Assembly: GCF_014297335.1 (NCBI RefSeq)
Contig: NZ_JACOQH010000005.1
Coordinates: forward strand, 1-64,000
Direction of reading: 5' to 3'
Length of the DNA stretch: 64,000 bases
DNA from: Roseburia_D yibonii
GTDB taxonomy: Bacteria; Bacillota; Clostridia; Lachnospirales; Lachnospiraceae
The notes under the pieces are model-generated. The model was not told where the DNA came from. It saw only the letters and a list, made by a program, of their open reading frames with translations, and did not search any database. Positions within the stretch are counted from its first letter, which is position 1. Every line of letters starts with the position of its first letter. This document shows positions 33,128 through 41,719 of the stretch, in pieces. The translations under genes were made by a program, and so were the position numbers.

Positions 33128-33580
33128 TTTTTCCTTTTTCCCGAACAGCACAAGCAGCAGAGCCCCCGCGAACACGAAGAAATCCGATATGTTAAAGATA
33201 ATGCCGGACAGCCGCCTGGATCTGGTTTTAAAACTAAAATAGTCCACAACATGTCCTTTTTTCACGCGGTCATAAAGGTTGCTCGCGCCTCCCCCAAGTA
33301 TCATGGCGAGCGCCGTTTTCACGCCTTTGTCCCCTCTTCTTGATAACAGGGTAAAAAAGCTCCCTCCGGCCGCCGCCATAAGCAGGGTCTGGATCTGCCG
33401 CATACGCTCCGGCTTTTTTGCCAGGAAATTAAGTGCGGCTCCCTTATTATAATACTTACGGATAATGACCTTTCCTTTTAAAATGGGAGTCTCCTCCATC
33501 AGTTCGCGGTTCTTATCCACATAACGTTTGATAAAATAGTCAAGCCAGAAAATGCCTGCTATGATCCCGAGATATATCAT
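33125..33580 (-). CDS. lspA: Lipoprotein signal peptidase (signal peptidase II)
   Basis: 151 residues from ATG 33580, which overlaps the MYG1 stop as ATGA and has AGGAGG upstream; the longer frame to 33676 lies inside the MYG1 gene. Family motifs: YNKGAALNFL, GGGASNLYDRVKKGHVVDYF with the first catalytic Asp, and FNISDFFVFAGAL with the second. Removes signal peptides from lipid-modified prolipoproteins in the membrane. It would serve the lipoproteins at 29546 and 59520. Confidence 0.9.
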   Translation of the reverse strand: MIYLGIIAGIFWLDYFIKRYVDKNRELMEETPILKGKVIIRKYYNKGAALNFLAKKPERMRQIQTLLMAAAGGSFFTLLSRRGDKGVKTALAMILGGGASNLYDRVKKGHVVDYFSFKTRSRRLSGIIFNISDFFVFAGALLLVLFGKKEK

Positions 33581-34509
33581 CTGACGTCCCTCCTGCTCTT
33601 CTTCTTTCGAAACGCCTTTTTTACGCGCATCCAGAAGATCCGGCTCTTTTTCTCCTTCTCCCTGCTCACGCGGCACGCAAGAATGGCGTCCTCTTTTTCA
33701 TCAGCTGTCAGCATAAAGCCGGTCTTATGACAGAAGCGCAGCGATGCGATCCCGGAAATTTCCGCAAGCTCCTTATCGCGCTTTCCGTACCACTCCGCGG
33801 GAAACGGACATTTGGTCTCCTTTAAGACGGAATCTTTGACGCTCATCGCGCAATAGCCTCCGCGGTTGGACGGAAATACCACAAACGCGATTCCCTCTTC
33901 TTTCTCCACCGCCTTTTTCCACGGAAGATACTGATCCATCACAAGGATCCCGTCCGATGCCTGCGCCAGATACGGTTTTACCGCCTCGTCCGCGCGTATA
34001 TTGCTCTTAATATAAGAGAACTTTCGTTCCAGGATCTGCTCCGCGAAATCTGCCGCCCGAAGGAACGCGGCATCCGTATCCTCGTCTGCATCCCAGACCG
34101 GATTAAAATCCGCGATCAGAGAAGCGATCTCATCCGGCTCTCCGGTATTGTCGTTTTGATCCAGGGGCTGGACAAAACGGAAATCAAATTTTTCCGCCTG
34201 CTTCTCATCTCCGAGTACCGCCGTGCCAAGCTGCTGCCACAACAGCCCAAACGCGGCATACGGCACACCGTTTTCCCTCTTTTTCTCATCGTTCCCGTGG
34301 TGGTCAAACGCGCCTCCTCCGATATCAAAGACGATCCCGGTAAAATCCTGTGGCACCTCATTGCCGCGTCTCACAAGAAGTCCCGGATGGATCATGCGAA
34401 GCAGCGCATAGGAAAACACATCATCCGCATGAAATTTTCCTCCGTGTGTGAATACGCAGTCGGTCTGCCTTAACTGTTCTGTCAGCTCATTTTGCATATA
34501 TAATTCCAT
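33577..34509 (-). CDS. MYG1/UPF0160 family DHH-type exonuclease-like protein
   Basis: 310 residues. Family marks: THGGKFHADDVFSYALLR, VFDIGGGAFDHHG and PLDQNDNTGE, with the Asp/His residues of a DHH-type metal site. MYG1 proteins are metal-dependent nucleases in eukaryotes; the bacterial role is unclear. The C-terminus is very basic (KKAFRKKKSRRDVR), unlike the core, and may bind nucleic acid. Coupled to lspA by a 4-bp overlap. Confidence 0.88.
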   Translation of the reverse strand: MELYMQNELTEQLRQTDCVFTHGGKFHADDVFSYALLRMIHPGLLVRRGNEVPQDFTGIVFDIGGGAFDHHGNDEKKRENGVPYAAFGLLWQQLGTAVLGDEKQAEKFDFRFVQPLDQNDNTGEPDEIASLIADFNPVWDADEDTDAAFLRAADFAEQILERKFSYIKSNIRADEAVKPYLAQASDGILVMDQYLPWKKAVEKEEGIAFVVFPSNRGGYCAMSVKDSVLKETKCPFPAEWYGKRDKELAEISGIASLRFCHKTGFMLTADEKEDAILACRVSREKEKKSRIFWMRVKKAFRKKKSRRDVR

Positions 34510-34531
34510 TTTTTCTCTTCCTTTGTCTTAC

Positions 34532-36226
34532 CTAAAGTACCCTTAGTTTATTCAAGGCTTCGTAGATATCCAGCACCCCGTACCCCCACTCTTTGTTCGG
34601 ATAGGTTCTGCCCTCTTCCCGCCTCGCTCCACGCAGGATATAATTTTTAATATTTACACTGTTGACATTTCTGGCATACTGCCGTTTGATCGCCCACTCG
34701 AGCAAAAGCGCGCTTCCTCCCGCCGCGACTGCCGCCGCCGCGGAAGTGCCGGTTCTTGTCGTATAGCGGTTTCTAAGATCCGGTCCGTATACATTTACCC
34801 CGGGTGCCACATAATCCGGCTTGATGTCACCTACCGCAGTAAATCCTCTGCTTGAATCCAAAAACAGGCTTCCCGTCTGTACATCATAAGCACCCGCTGT
34901 CATCGGGACTTCCGCTGTGGACGGCACTGTAAGCGTCACATCGGGACTGGAACGCAGAAAGATCACGTCACCGCTCATAAACTGCCTGAGCGGAAGCCAG
35001 ATATGATAATGTCCCTCCACGATGCTGTCCTCCGCATAGACTACGATCTCCCAGAGTCCGCGCGTTGGGCGGTCAAACCGGAAAAACACCAGCAGATCGC
35101 CGCTCCGCACTCCGACCATCTGATATTCCACGCTGACCACCGTCTCTTCAAAAATGAACTGGTACTCCACGCGGTTGCGCTGCATGACCGGGATCCGCCG
35201 GATCTGTTCCCCGGTCGGCGATATGATCGCGACGGAATAAAGCTCCGGTGCTTTCGCCCAGAGTTCCGCCGTGAATCCCCGGACATTTTCTCCCACATTG
35301 ATCTCAACGGTCTCGGAATCCCCATGTTTCATGATCGTTCCGTAGTAATGATGTCTCGCGTTCGCTTCATTTCCTGCCGCGATCACCACGACATGATTTT
35401 TCAGGGTCGCAATCTCGTTTAGATACATGCAAAGCGGGCTGGTTCCGCCATGGCTTCCCATACTCGTGCCAAGCCCGATACAGAGCACCAGCGGACGGTT
35501 TTCTTCTAACGCCAGTTTGTTCAGATACGCGATCGCTGCCATCACATCATTTTCCTGATATGCGACCGCGTCAGACGGGATAAAATAAAAATCACGGATG
35601 TTCTGCTTTGCCGGCTTTAACTTTACCACTGCGATATCCGCATAGGGCGCCGCGCCGGAAAAATCTCCCGGCACATCCTCCGATCCCGCCGCAACTCCGG
35701 CAAGAAACGTTCCGTGCCCATCCTCGTCTACCGACGGCACGAAAGCAAGCGGATCTTCACTGCGAAGCGCCGCATTGATCTCCTCCGTCCGGTACTCGCT
35801 TCCATACAAAAAGCCCTCCGGCTGCCTGCCATCCCGGATCGTCTGATCCCAGATACTCACAATGCGGCTGCTTGCCGGTCCGTTTTGAAACACCGGATTC
35901 TGATAATCGATCCCGGTGTCCAGAAAGCCGAGAAGGATACCCTCTCCTTTCAGCGAAAGCGTTGGCTGATTCTGCACCTTTAAGATCCCGCTGCCAGATA
36001 ACGCCGCGTCATCCATTAGCGTAAAGCACTGCGGGATGGCGGAATAGGTATAATCCGTAATATTTAAATCCGGCAGACGCTCTCTGTTGAAATATCCGAT
36101 GCTGTACGCAACATTGATCTCCTGCCTGCAGTCCGCCGGGATCACCGATGTATTGGCACCGATACTCCCGTACTCTATGATAAGGTCATAATAATCCTCC
36201 GAATAAACTGCCTCTTTGCAATCCAT
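34532..36226 (-). CDS. S8 family serine peptidase (subtilisin-like, Csp-like)
   Basis: 564 residues. Triad: Asp in GFLDTGIDY (near 104), His in DEDGHGTFLAG, Ser in RTGTSAAAA. An insertion of about 130 residues between the GIGLGTSMGSHGG and C-terminal parts forms a jelly-roll-like region, as in the Csp germination proteases (CspA/B/C) of Clostridia. There is no signal peptide (it starts MDCKEAVYSEDYY), so it acts inside cells or spores. Intact triad argues for an active protease rather than a CspC-like pseudoprotease. Monocistronic between MYG1 and the antiporter. Confidence 0.85.
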   Translation of the reverse strand: MDCKEAVYSEDYYDLIIEYGSIGANTSVIPADCRQEINVAYSIGYFNRERLPDLNITDYTYSAIPQCFTLMDDAALSGSGILKVQNQPTLSLKGEGILLGFLDTGIDYQNPVFQNGPASSRIVSIWDQTIRDGRQPEGFLYGSEYRTEEINAALRSEDPLAFVPSVDEDGHGTFLAGVAAGSEDVPGDFSGAAPYADIAVVKLKPAKQNIRDFYFIPSDAVAYQENDVMAAIAYLNKLALEENRPLVLCIGLGTSMGSHGGTSPLCMYLNEIATLKNHVVVIAAGNEANARHHYYGTIMKHGDSETVEINVGENVRGFTAELWAKAPELYSVAIISPTGEQIRRIPVMQRNRVEYQFIFEETVVSVEYQMVGVRSGDLLVFFRFDRPTRGLWEIVVYAEDSIVEGHYHIWLPLRQFMSGDVIFLRSSPDVTLTVPSTAEVPMTAGAYDVQTGSLFLDSSRGFTAVGDIKPDYVAPGVNVYGPDLRNRYTTRTGTSAAAAVAAGGSALLLEWAIKRQYARNVNSVNIKNYILRGARREEGRTYPNKEWGYGVLDIYEALNKLRVL

Positions 36227-36301
36227 ACACGCCGTTTCCTTTTTTGCAACCTGCTCTCCTATGTATATGTATGCAGAAGCGAAAAAAAGTGAACCGGCTT
36301 T

Positions 36302-37897
36302 TTACACCTGGCAGATGACTAACACGTCTCCCTCTTTGATCTTCGTGGAACCGTTTGGAATGATGACCTCCTCGCCCCGCTTCAAAAGCAGCACCAGTTT
36401 TTCTTCCCCGAGCTTTAACGCCGCGATCGTCTCTCCGATCAGCGAACTGTCCTTTTCGATCGTCCGCTCCGCAAGGCACAGGCCCAGATTTTCCTCCGGC
36501 GAAAGCGCACTCAATACCACAATATCTCCCGACAGAAGAACGGTACTTCCATTCGGCACGATACGCTCTTCCCCGCGCAGAACGAGTACCACTAACACAT
36601 CCGGCAGCGAAAGGATATCCATGATCTTTTTGCCTGCCCACGGATGGTTTTTGCGTATCGCGATCTTGATAAATTCCACCGGCATCTCATCCGAATAGTC
36701 ACTGAATGTCTTCATGACGTTGCCCGTATCATCGATCATGTCAAGCTTCTTTGCGACCAGTCCGAGCAGCGAGCCCTGGATGCTGATGGAAAAGAGCACG
36801 ATAAAGATCACAATATGGAATACATCATTTTTGGTATATGCCGGACTCACCGTTGCCATGATCGCGAATACGATGGACGCCGCGCCGCGAAGTCCCGACC
36901 ACGAAACCAGAAGCTGCTGGCGGATCGGTGCCTTAAACGGCGAAAGGATCGCGAACACCGAAACCGGTCTTGCCACGAAGGTCAGAAATACTGCGATCGC
37001 AAGCGCATACGGCAGGATCTGCGGCAGCTGCGACGGGAACGATAAAAGTCCGAGCAGAAAGAAGATCAGCATCTGCATCAGCCCGGTGATCCCGTCAAAA
37101 AAATGCACCAGGGATTTTTTGTTGGTGAGCGGCTGATTCCCAAGGATGATACCCGCTATATAAGTGCTTAAATATCCGTTTCCTCCAAGCAGCGACGCAA
37201 GCGCGTACGCTACAAGTGCCATGCAAAAGACAAAGATCGTATCAAATCCGTCTGTCGCAAACTGCACTTTCTTTAAGATAAACGCTGCGCCAAGCGCCAC
37301 AAGTACTCCGACGCATATTCCAAACACAAGCTGCGCAAATATCATCCATACCAGTTCACCCCCGCTGAATTTTCCACTCATGACCGTCAGAATGATCACG
37401 GTCATCATATACGAGCAGGGATCATTGCTTCCGCTCTCAACTTCCAGCATGGAAGCGGTATTATATTTTAAGTTCAGCCTTTTGGAACGGAGGATGGAAA
37501 ACACGGACGCCGCATCGGTGGAACTTATGACGGCTCCGATCAGCATGCTTTCTAAAAATTCAAAGTGAAGCAGATAATGGCAGAACAGCCCAACCAGAAG
37601 TGCCGTCAGAAATACCCCGGCTGTTGAAAGCAACACCGCCCTTCCTGCCACCGGCCTCGCCTGCTTAAAACTTGTTCCGAAACCACCGTAAAACATGATA
37701 AAGATGAGCGATATGGAACACACCTGTTCCGCGATCTCAAAATTGTCAAACGGGATCTTCAAAATTCCATCCGTGCCAAACAACATGCCAAGCAGAATAA
37801 ATGCCAAAAGCATCGGCACCCCGATCTTTCCGGACAGTTTATTGAGCGAAAGGCATAACAGTATGACTGCTGCAACTAATAAAATATAATCTGTCAT
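36302..37897 (-). CDS. CPA1-type potassium/proton antiporter with C-terminal RCK_C domains
   Basis: 531 residues: about 12-13 membrane helices (1-390) of the sodium/hydrogen exchanger fold, with GAVISSTDAASVF and EVESGSNDPCSYM holding the Asp of the ion site, then two TrkA_C/RCK_C domains (about 400-470 and 455-531) with VPNGSTVLLSGDIVVL and IPNGSTKIKEGDVLVI. This is the layout of NhaP2/CvrA-type K+/H+ antiporters, whose RCK_C domains sense nucleotides such as c-di-AMP. It would balance the TrkHA uptake system at 15128-17972. Confidence 0.9.
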   Translation of the reverse strand: MTDYILLVAAVILLCLSLNKLSGKIGVPMLLAFILLGMLFGTDGILKIPFDNFEIAEQVCSISLIFIMFYGGFGTSFKQARPVAGRAVLLSTAGVFLTALLVGLFCHYLLHFEFLESMLIGAVISSTDAASVFSILRSKRLNLKYNTASMLEVESGSNDPCSYMMTVIILTVMSGKFSGGELVWMIFAQLVFGICVGVLVALGAAFILKKVQFATDGFDTIFVFCMALVAYALASLLGGNGYLSTYIAGIILGNQPLTNKKSLVHFFDGITGLMQMLIFFLLGLLSFPSQLPQILPYALAIAVFLTFVARPVSVFAILSPFKAPIRQQLLVSWSGLRGAASIVFAIMATVSPAYTKNDVFHIVIFIVLFSISIQGSLLGLVAKKLDMIDDTGNVMKTFSDYSDEMPVEFIKIAIRKNHPWAGKKIMDILSLPDVLVVLVLRGEERIVPNGSTVLLSGDIVVLSALSPEENLGLCLAERTIEKDSSLIGETIAALKLGEEKLVLLLKRGEEVIIPNGSTKIKEGDVLVICQV

Positions 37898-37920
37898 TCA
37901 TTTCCCCCTTTTTGTTTTTT

Positions 37921-37970
37921 AGTATAACATAAGCCGCAGGGGCTCTGCAAATGCCTCCTGCGGCTTTTTT
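37921..37970 (-). promoter_or_regulatory. Antiporter promoter embedded in the hairpin downstream of clpX
   Basis: Minus strand: stem GCCGCAGG/CCTGCGGC follows clpX. The -35 TTGCAG (37945-37950) lies in the loop and the -10 TATACT (37921-37926) 18 bp downstream. On the minus strand the stem has only two following T residues, so termination may be partial; the T run lies on the plus-strand side. Confidence 0.5.
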
Positions 37971-37973
37971 TCT

Positions 37974-39413
37974 TTACATATTATGATCTTCAAGCTCCGC
38001 GCATCCACGCATCGCGATCAGCGGACCACCATTTTTTTCTACATAATCTCTGGTGATCGTGACTTTTCCAATGTTGTCGTCTTTCGGGACTTCATACATG
38101 ATATCCAGCATAAATTCCTCGATGATCGCACGCAGCGCCCGCGCGCCGACTTTCTTTTCCTTCGCCTTCTTTGCGATCGCATAAAGCGCGTCATCCTCAA
38201 AGGAGAGTTCCACTTCATCGAGCGCAAGCAGTTTTTTGTACTGCTTTAAGATCGCGTTTTTCGGCTCCTTCAGGATCCGGACTAACATTTCTTCGGTCAG
38301 CGCGTCCAACGTAAAGATGACCGGCAGACGTCCGATGAATTCCGGGATCATTCCAAATTTGCGGATATCCTCCACCGTTACCTGGCGGAGCAGATTCTCA
38401 TCTTCATCATATTTGTCCTTCAGATCTGCCTTAAATCCGATCGATGCCTCTTTGTTCAGACGTTCTTTGATGACATCTTCCAGTCCCGGGAACGCACCGC
38501 CGCAGATAAAGAGGATGTTTTTGGTGTTTACCATGGTCATCGGAACCATCGCATTTTTGCTGCTCGCTCCGACCGGAACTTCCACTTCCGCTCCCTCTAA
38601 GAGCTTTAACATTCCCTGCTGTACGGATTCCCCGCTGACATCTCTCTGGTTGGTATTTTTCTTTTTCGCGATCTTATCGATCTCGTCGATAAAGATGATC
38701 CCGCGTTCCGCCTTGTCCACATCATTTCCGGCTGCGGCAAGCAGTTTTGAGACAACGCTTTCGATATCATCACCGATATAGCCGGCTTCTGTCAGGGAAG
38801 TCGCGTCCGTGATCGCAAGCGGCACATCTAGGAGCTTTGCGAGCGTCTTTACCAGATAGGTTTTTCCACATCCGGTCGGTCCGATCATAAGCATGTTGGA
38901 TTTTTCGATCTCAATCTCGTCTTTGGTATCTGCCGCAACACGCTTATAGTGATTGTACACCGCAACAGAAATGACTTTCTTCGCGTGCTCCTGTCCCACC
39001 ACATACTCGTCAAGCTTTGCCTTGATCTTGTGCGGCGCCGGGATCGCGTGGATATCAAGCACCGGTTCGCTCTGTTCTTTCGGCTTTTTCTTTTTTACCT
39101 TCTGGTTATTCGGCATAAATCCCTGCATATCCGCCAGATTGATCATTCCAATGTTTGGCATGCCGCCACCCATGTTCATAAAATCGTTCATGTTAAGACC
39201 GGAGCCATTCATGCTGTCGAATGTCTTTTGCATACAGTCCTGACAGATACAGATATTACTCGGGATATGGATCATCTTGCCTGCCACGCTCTCCGGGCGG
39301 CGGCAGATATAGCAGATGTCTTCATACTCGTCTTTGTCTTTGTTCGTATTGTCATTTGGTATATCGTTATGATCTGTATGGATCAGATCATCTTTGTTTT
39401 CATTTTCACTCAT
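37974..39413 (-). CDS. clpX: ATP-dependent Clp protease ATP-binding subunit ClpX
   Basis: 479 residues, about 50 longer than usual. N-terminal zinc-binding domain with CYIC and CICQDC pairs, then a Met/Asn/Gly-rich linker (about 72-108, NMNDFMNMGGGMPNIG) that normal ClpX lacks, then the AAA+ core: Walker A GPTGCGKT, pore loop AGYIGDD (usual GYVG), Walker B IIFIDEIDK, and an IGF loop (ASIGFKAD) for docking on ClpP. It unfolds substrates for ClpP. No clpP lies beside it; it follows lepB by 34 bp. It could be a second ClpX paralogue. Confidence 0.88.
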   Translation of the reverse strand: MSENENKDDLIHTDHNDIPNDNTNKDKDEYEDICYICRRPESVAGKMIHIPSNICICQDCMQKTFDSMNGSGLNMNDFMNMGGGMPNIGMINLADMQGFMPNNQKVKKKKPKEQSEPVLDIHAIPAPHKIKAKLDEYVVGQEHAKKVISVAVYNHYKRVAADTKDEIEIEKSNMLMIGPTGCGKTYLVKTLAKLLDVPLAITDATSLTEAGYIGDDIESVVSKLLAAAGNDVDKAERGIIFIDEIDKIAKKKNTNQRDVSGESVQQGMLKLLEGAEVEVPVGASSKNAMVPMTMVNTKNILFICGGAFPGLEDVIKERLNKEASIGFKADLKDKYDEDENLLRQVTVEDIRKFGMIPEFIGRLPVIFTLDALTEEMLVRILKEPKNAILKQYKKLLALDEVELSFEDDALYAIAKKAKEKKVGARALRAIIEEFMLDIMYEVPKDDNIGKVTITRDYVEKNGGPLIAMRGCAELEDHNM

Positions 39414-39447
39414 TCCAAGTACCTCCAGTTTTCCTGCATGTTGTGTT

Positions 39448-40092
39448 TTATCGGATCCATCCTACTTTAGGCCAGTATTTAAATTCTGCTTTTCCAAGGA
39501 TTGCGTCCCTGCTCACATAGGAATACTTCTCCGCTTCCGACTCGGTCGCCGCGACGCCGTACTCCATCGCCTCATCTGCCCAGTACCGCGCGTCCAGAGA
39601 AACATTTCTGTTATCCCCAAGCACCAGATAGGAGTCGTCCGGCACCTGAAACACATAGCCATCGTTGTTTACGGTCCATTCCTCTTTCAGGTAATCCTCT
39701 TCCAGTGGCTCGCTTGCCCCGTCGATATAGATCCTGCCCTCGCGGATCTCCACAGTCTCTCCCGGAAGTCCGATCACGCGCTTGATAAAGCTCTGCGATT
39801 CATCCACCGGATAACGGAAGATAATGACATCAAAACGTTTTGGTTCTTCCTTTAAATATGCCATCCTAAATCCAACCAGCCGGTCTCCCGGTTCGATCAG
39901 ATTTTCCATGGAGGATGACGGCACTTCCGCATTTACGATAACGTATCTGCGCAAAAGAAAAGTACAGATCAAAATGATGAGGATCAGTTTGATCCAGCTT
40001 AGGATCTCTGTCTTAATCTCCTCGGCTGTCCATCTCTTTTTTCCGTTTTCACTGGTTTTTGGCTCGTTTTCGTATTCCTTCGTTTTTTTCAT
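39448..40092 (-). CDS. lepB: Signal peptidase I
   Basis: 214 residues from ATG 40092 (MKKTKEYENE), with CAGGTG upstream; the frame to 40167 has no site and covers the promoter. One N-terminal transmembrane helix (about 33-52). S26 motifs: VPSSSMENLI with the catalytic Ser, FIKRVIGLPGE with the Lys, and GDNRNVSLDARYW. Cuts signal peptides of exported proteins at the outer face of the membrane. First gene of a lepB-clpX transcript. Confidence 0.93.
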   Translation of the reverse strand: MKKTKEYENEPKTSENGKKRWTAEEIKTEILSWIKLILIILICTFLLRRYVIVNAEVPSSSMENLIEPGDRLVGFRMAYLKEEPKRFDVIIFRYPVDESQSFIKRVIGLPGETVEIREGRIYIDGASEPLEEDYLKEEWTVNNDGYVFQVPDDSYLVLGDNRNVSLDARYWADEAMEYGVAATESEAEKYSYVSRDAILGKAEFKYWPKVGWIR

Positions 40093-40144
40093 ATTTGCAC
40101 CTGATTCCCATCCAATAACCCTTTTCCCCAATTCCTGTCTTTCT

Positions 40145-40173
40145 ATTATCACACAAAACCATGGCATTGTCTA
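40145..40173 (-). promoter_or_regulatory. Predicted promoter of lepB-clpX
   Basis: Minus strand TAGACA (40168-40173), 17 bp, GATAAT (40145-40150), just after the gatB terminator. Confidence 0.6.
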
Positions 40174-40183
40174 CGGAAAGAAT

Positions 40184-40233
40184 GGAAAAGAAAATCGGAC
40201 AGGCCGGTAATTTTTTCCGGTTTCTGTCCGATC
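40184..40233 (-). terminator. Intrinsic terminator of the aspS2-gatCAB operon
   Basis: Minus strand ATCGGACAG pairs with CTGTCCGAT, with an inner CCGG/CCGG pair, then TTTTCTTTT. Confidence 0.85.
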
Positions 40234-40270
40234 TTCCATTTTTCTTTTTATTCTTTCTTCTTATTATATA

Positions 40271-41701
40271 CTATAAGAGTTCTTTTAAGATCTGATTTAC
40301 CATCGCAGGGTTCGCTTTTCCCTTCATCGCTTTCATGGTCTGTCCTACTAAAAATCCGATGGCTTTTTCCTTACCATTGTGGTAATCCTCCACAGACTGT
40401 GGATTGTCCTTTATGATCTGTTCGATCGTCGTGCGGAGAGCCCCCTCATCATTTACGGTCTTTAAGCCCTTCTCCTCCACATATTTTTCCGGATCGATAT
40501 CGTTTTTAAACACTTCCTCGAAAACTTCCTTTGCCACGCTGCTGTTTATGGTTCCCGCATCGGCAAGATCGATGAGCTTCGCAAGGTTGCCCGGTGAAAA
40601 CCTGATATCTTCCGGCTCCATATCGTTTTCTTTTAAGAGACGCATTGTCTCGACCATCAGCCAGTTGGATACTTTTTTCGGTTTGCCGCAGAGTTCCGTG
40701 GTCGCCTCAAAAATATCCGCCAGTCTCTTATGGCTCGTGATGATCTCCGCATCGTAATCCGGAATGTCATATTCTTTTTTGTAACGTTCCAGTTTTGCGG
40801 TACGAAGCTCCGGCTCTCTTGCTTTAACCTCAGCCAGCCATTCGTCCGATATCACGATCGGCACAAGATCCGGCTCCGGGAAATAACGGTAATCCTGCGC
40901 ATCCTCTTTCGAACGCATCGCAAAGGAAGATTCCTTGTTGTCATCCCATCTTCTGGTTTCCTGCACAACGGATTTTCCCATCTCGATCAGTTCGATCTGA
41001 CGCTCTCTTTCTCCTTCGATGGCTCTCGCGATCGCCTTAAAGGAGTTTAAGTTCTTCATCTCGGTACGGGTACCGAACTCGGTCGCTCCGACCTCGCGCA
41101 CGGAGAGGTTGACATCGGCACGCATGGAGCCTTCGTTCAATTTACAGTCGGAAGCGCCAAGATACTGAATGATCATGCGCAGTTTCTCAAGGTAGGCGAT
41201 GACTTCATCCGCGGAACGCATATCCGGCTCGGATACGATCTCAATAAGCGGCACCCCGGAACGGTTATAATCGACAATGGAAACATCTTCCCACTCGTCA
41301 TGTACCAGTTTTCCGGCATCCTCCTCCATATGGATCTCATGGATCCCGATCGTCTTTTTGCCTCCGGCTGTCTCGATCTCGACGCCGCCATTCCGGCAGA
41401 TCGGCAGATACAGCTGGGAGATCTGATAGTTCTGTGGATTATCCGGGTAAAAATAATTCTTCCGGTCAAATTTGCAGTACTGGGTGATCGTACAGTTTGT
41501 TGCCAGTCCCACTGCGATCGCGTATTCCACAACCTGTTTGTTTAAGACAGGCAGGGAACCCGGCATTCCGGTGCAGACCGGACAGGTATGGGTATTTGGC
41601 GCTCCGCCGAACTCTGTGGAGCAGGCGCAGAAGATCTTCGTCTTGGTTGCAAGTTCTACATGGACTTCCAGTCCGATCACGGTTTCATATTCTTTACGCA
41701 T
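40271..41701 (-). CDS. gatB: Asp-tRNA(Asn)/Glu-tRNA(Gln) amidotransferase subunit B
   Basis: 476 residues, standard GatB length. N-terminal GatB catalytic domain with GLEVHVELATKTKIFC, the zinc-type pairs CACSTEF and CPVCTGMPG, KNYFYPDNPQNYQISQ, and the tRNA-binding YqeY-like C-terminus ending NPAMVNQILKELL. It phosphorylates the misacylated tRNA's side chain and receives ammonia from GatA. Last gene of the operon; 18 bp after gatA. Confidence 0.97.
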   Translation of the reverse strand: MRKEYETVIGLEVHVELATKTKIFCACSTEFGGAPNTHTCPVCTGMPGSLPVLNKQVVEYAIAVGLATNCTITQYCKFDRKNYFYPDNPQNYQISQLYLPICRNGGVEIETAGGKKTIGIHEIHMEEDAGKLVHDEWEDVSIVDYNRSGVPLIEIVSEPDMRSADEVIAYLEKLRMIIQYLGASDCKLNEGSMRADVNLSVREVGATEFGTRTEMKNLNSFKAIARAIEGERERQIELIEMGKSVVQETRRWDDNKESSFAMRSKEDAQDYRYFPEPDLVPIVISDEWLAEVKAREPELRTAKLERYKKEYDIPDYDAEIITSHKRLADIFEATTELCGKPKKVSNWLMVETMRLLKENDMEPEDIRFSPGNLAKLIDLADAGTINSSVAKEVFEEVFKNDIDPEKYVEEKGLKTVNDEGALRTTIEQIIKDNPQSVEDYHNGKEKAIGFLVGQTMKAMKGKANPAMVNQILKELL

Positions 41702-41719
41702 TCTCTTCTCCTCCTCTCC

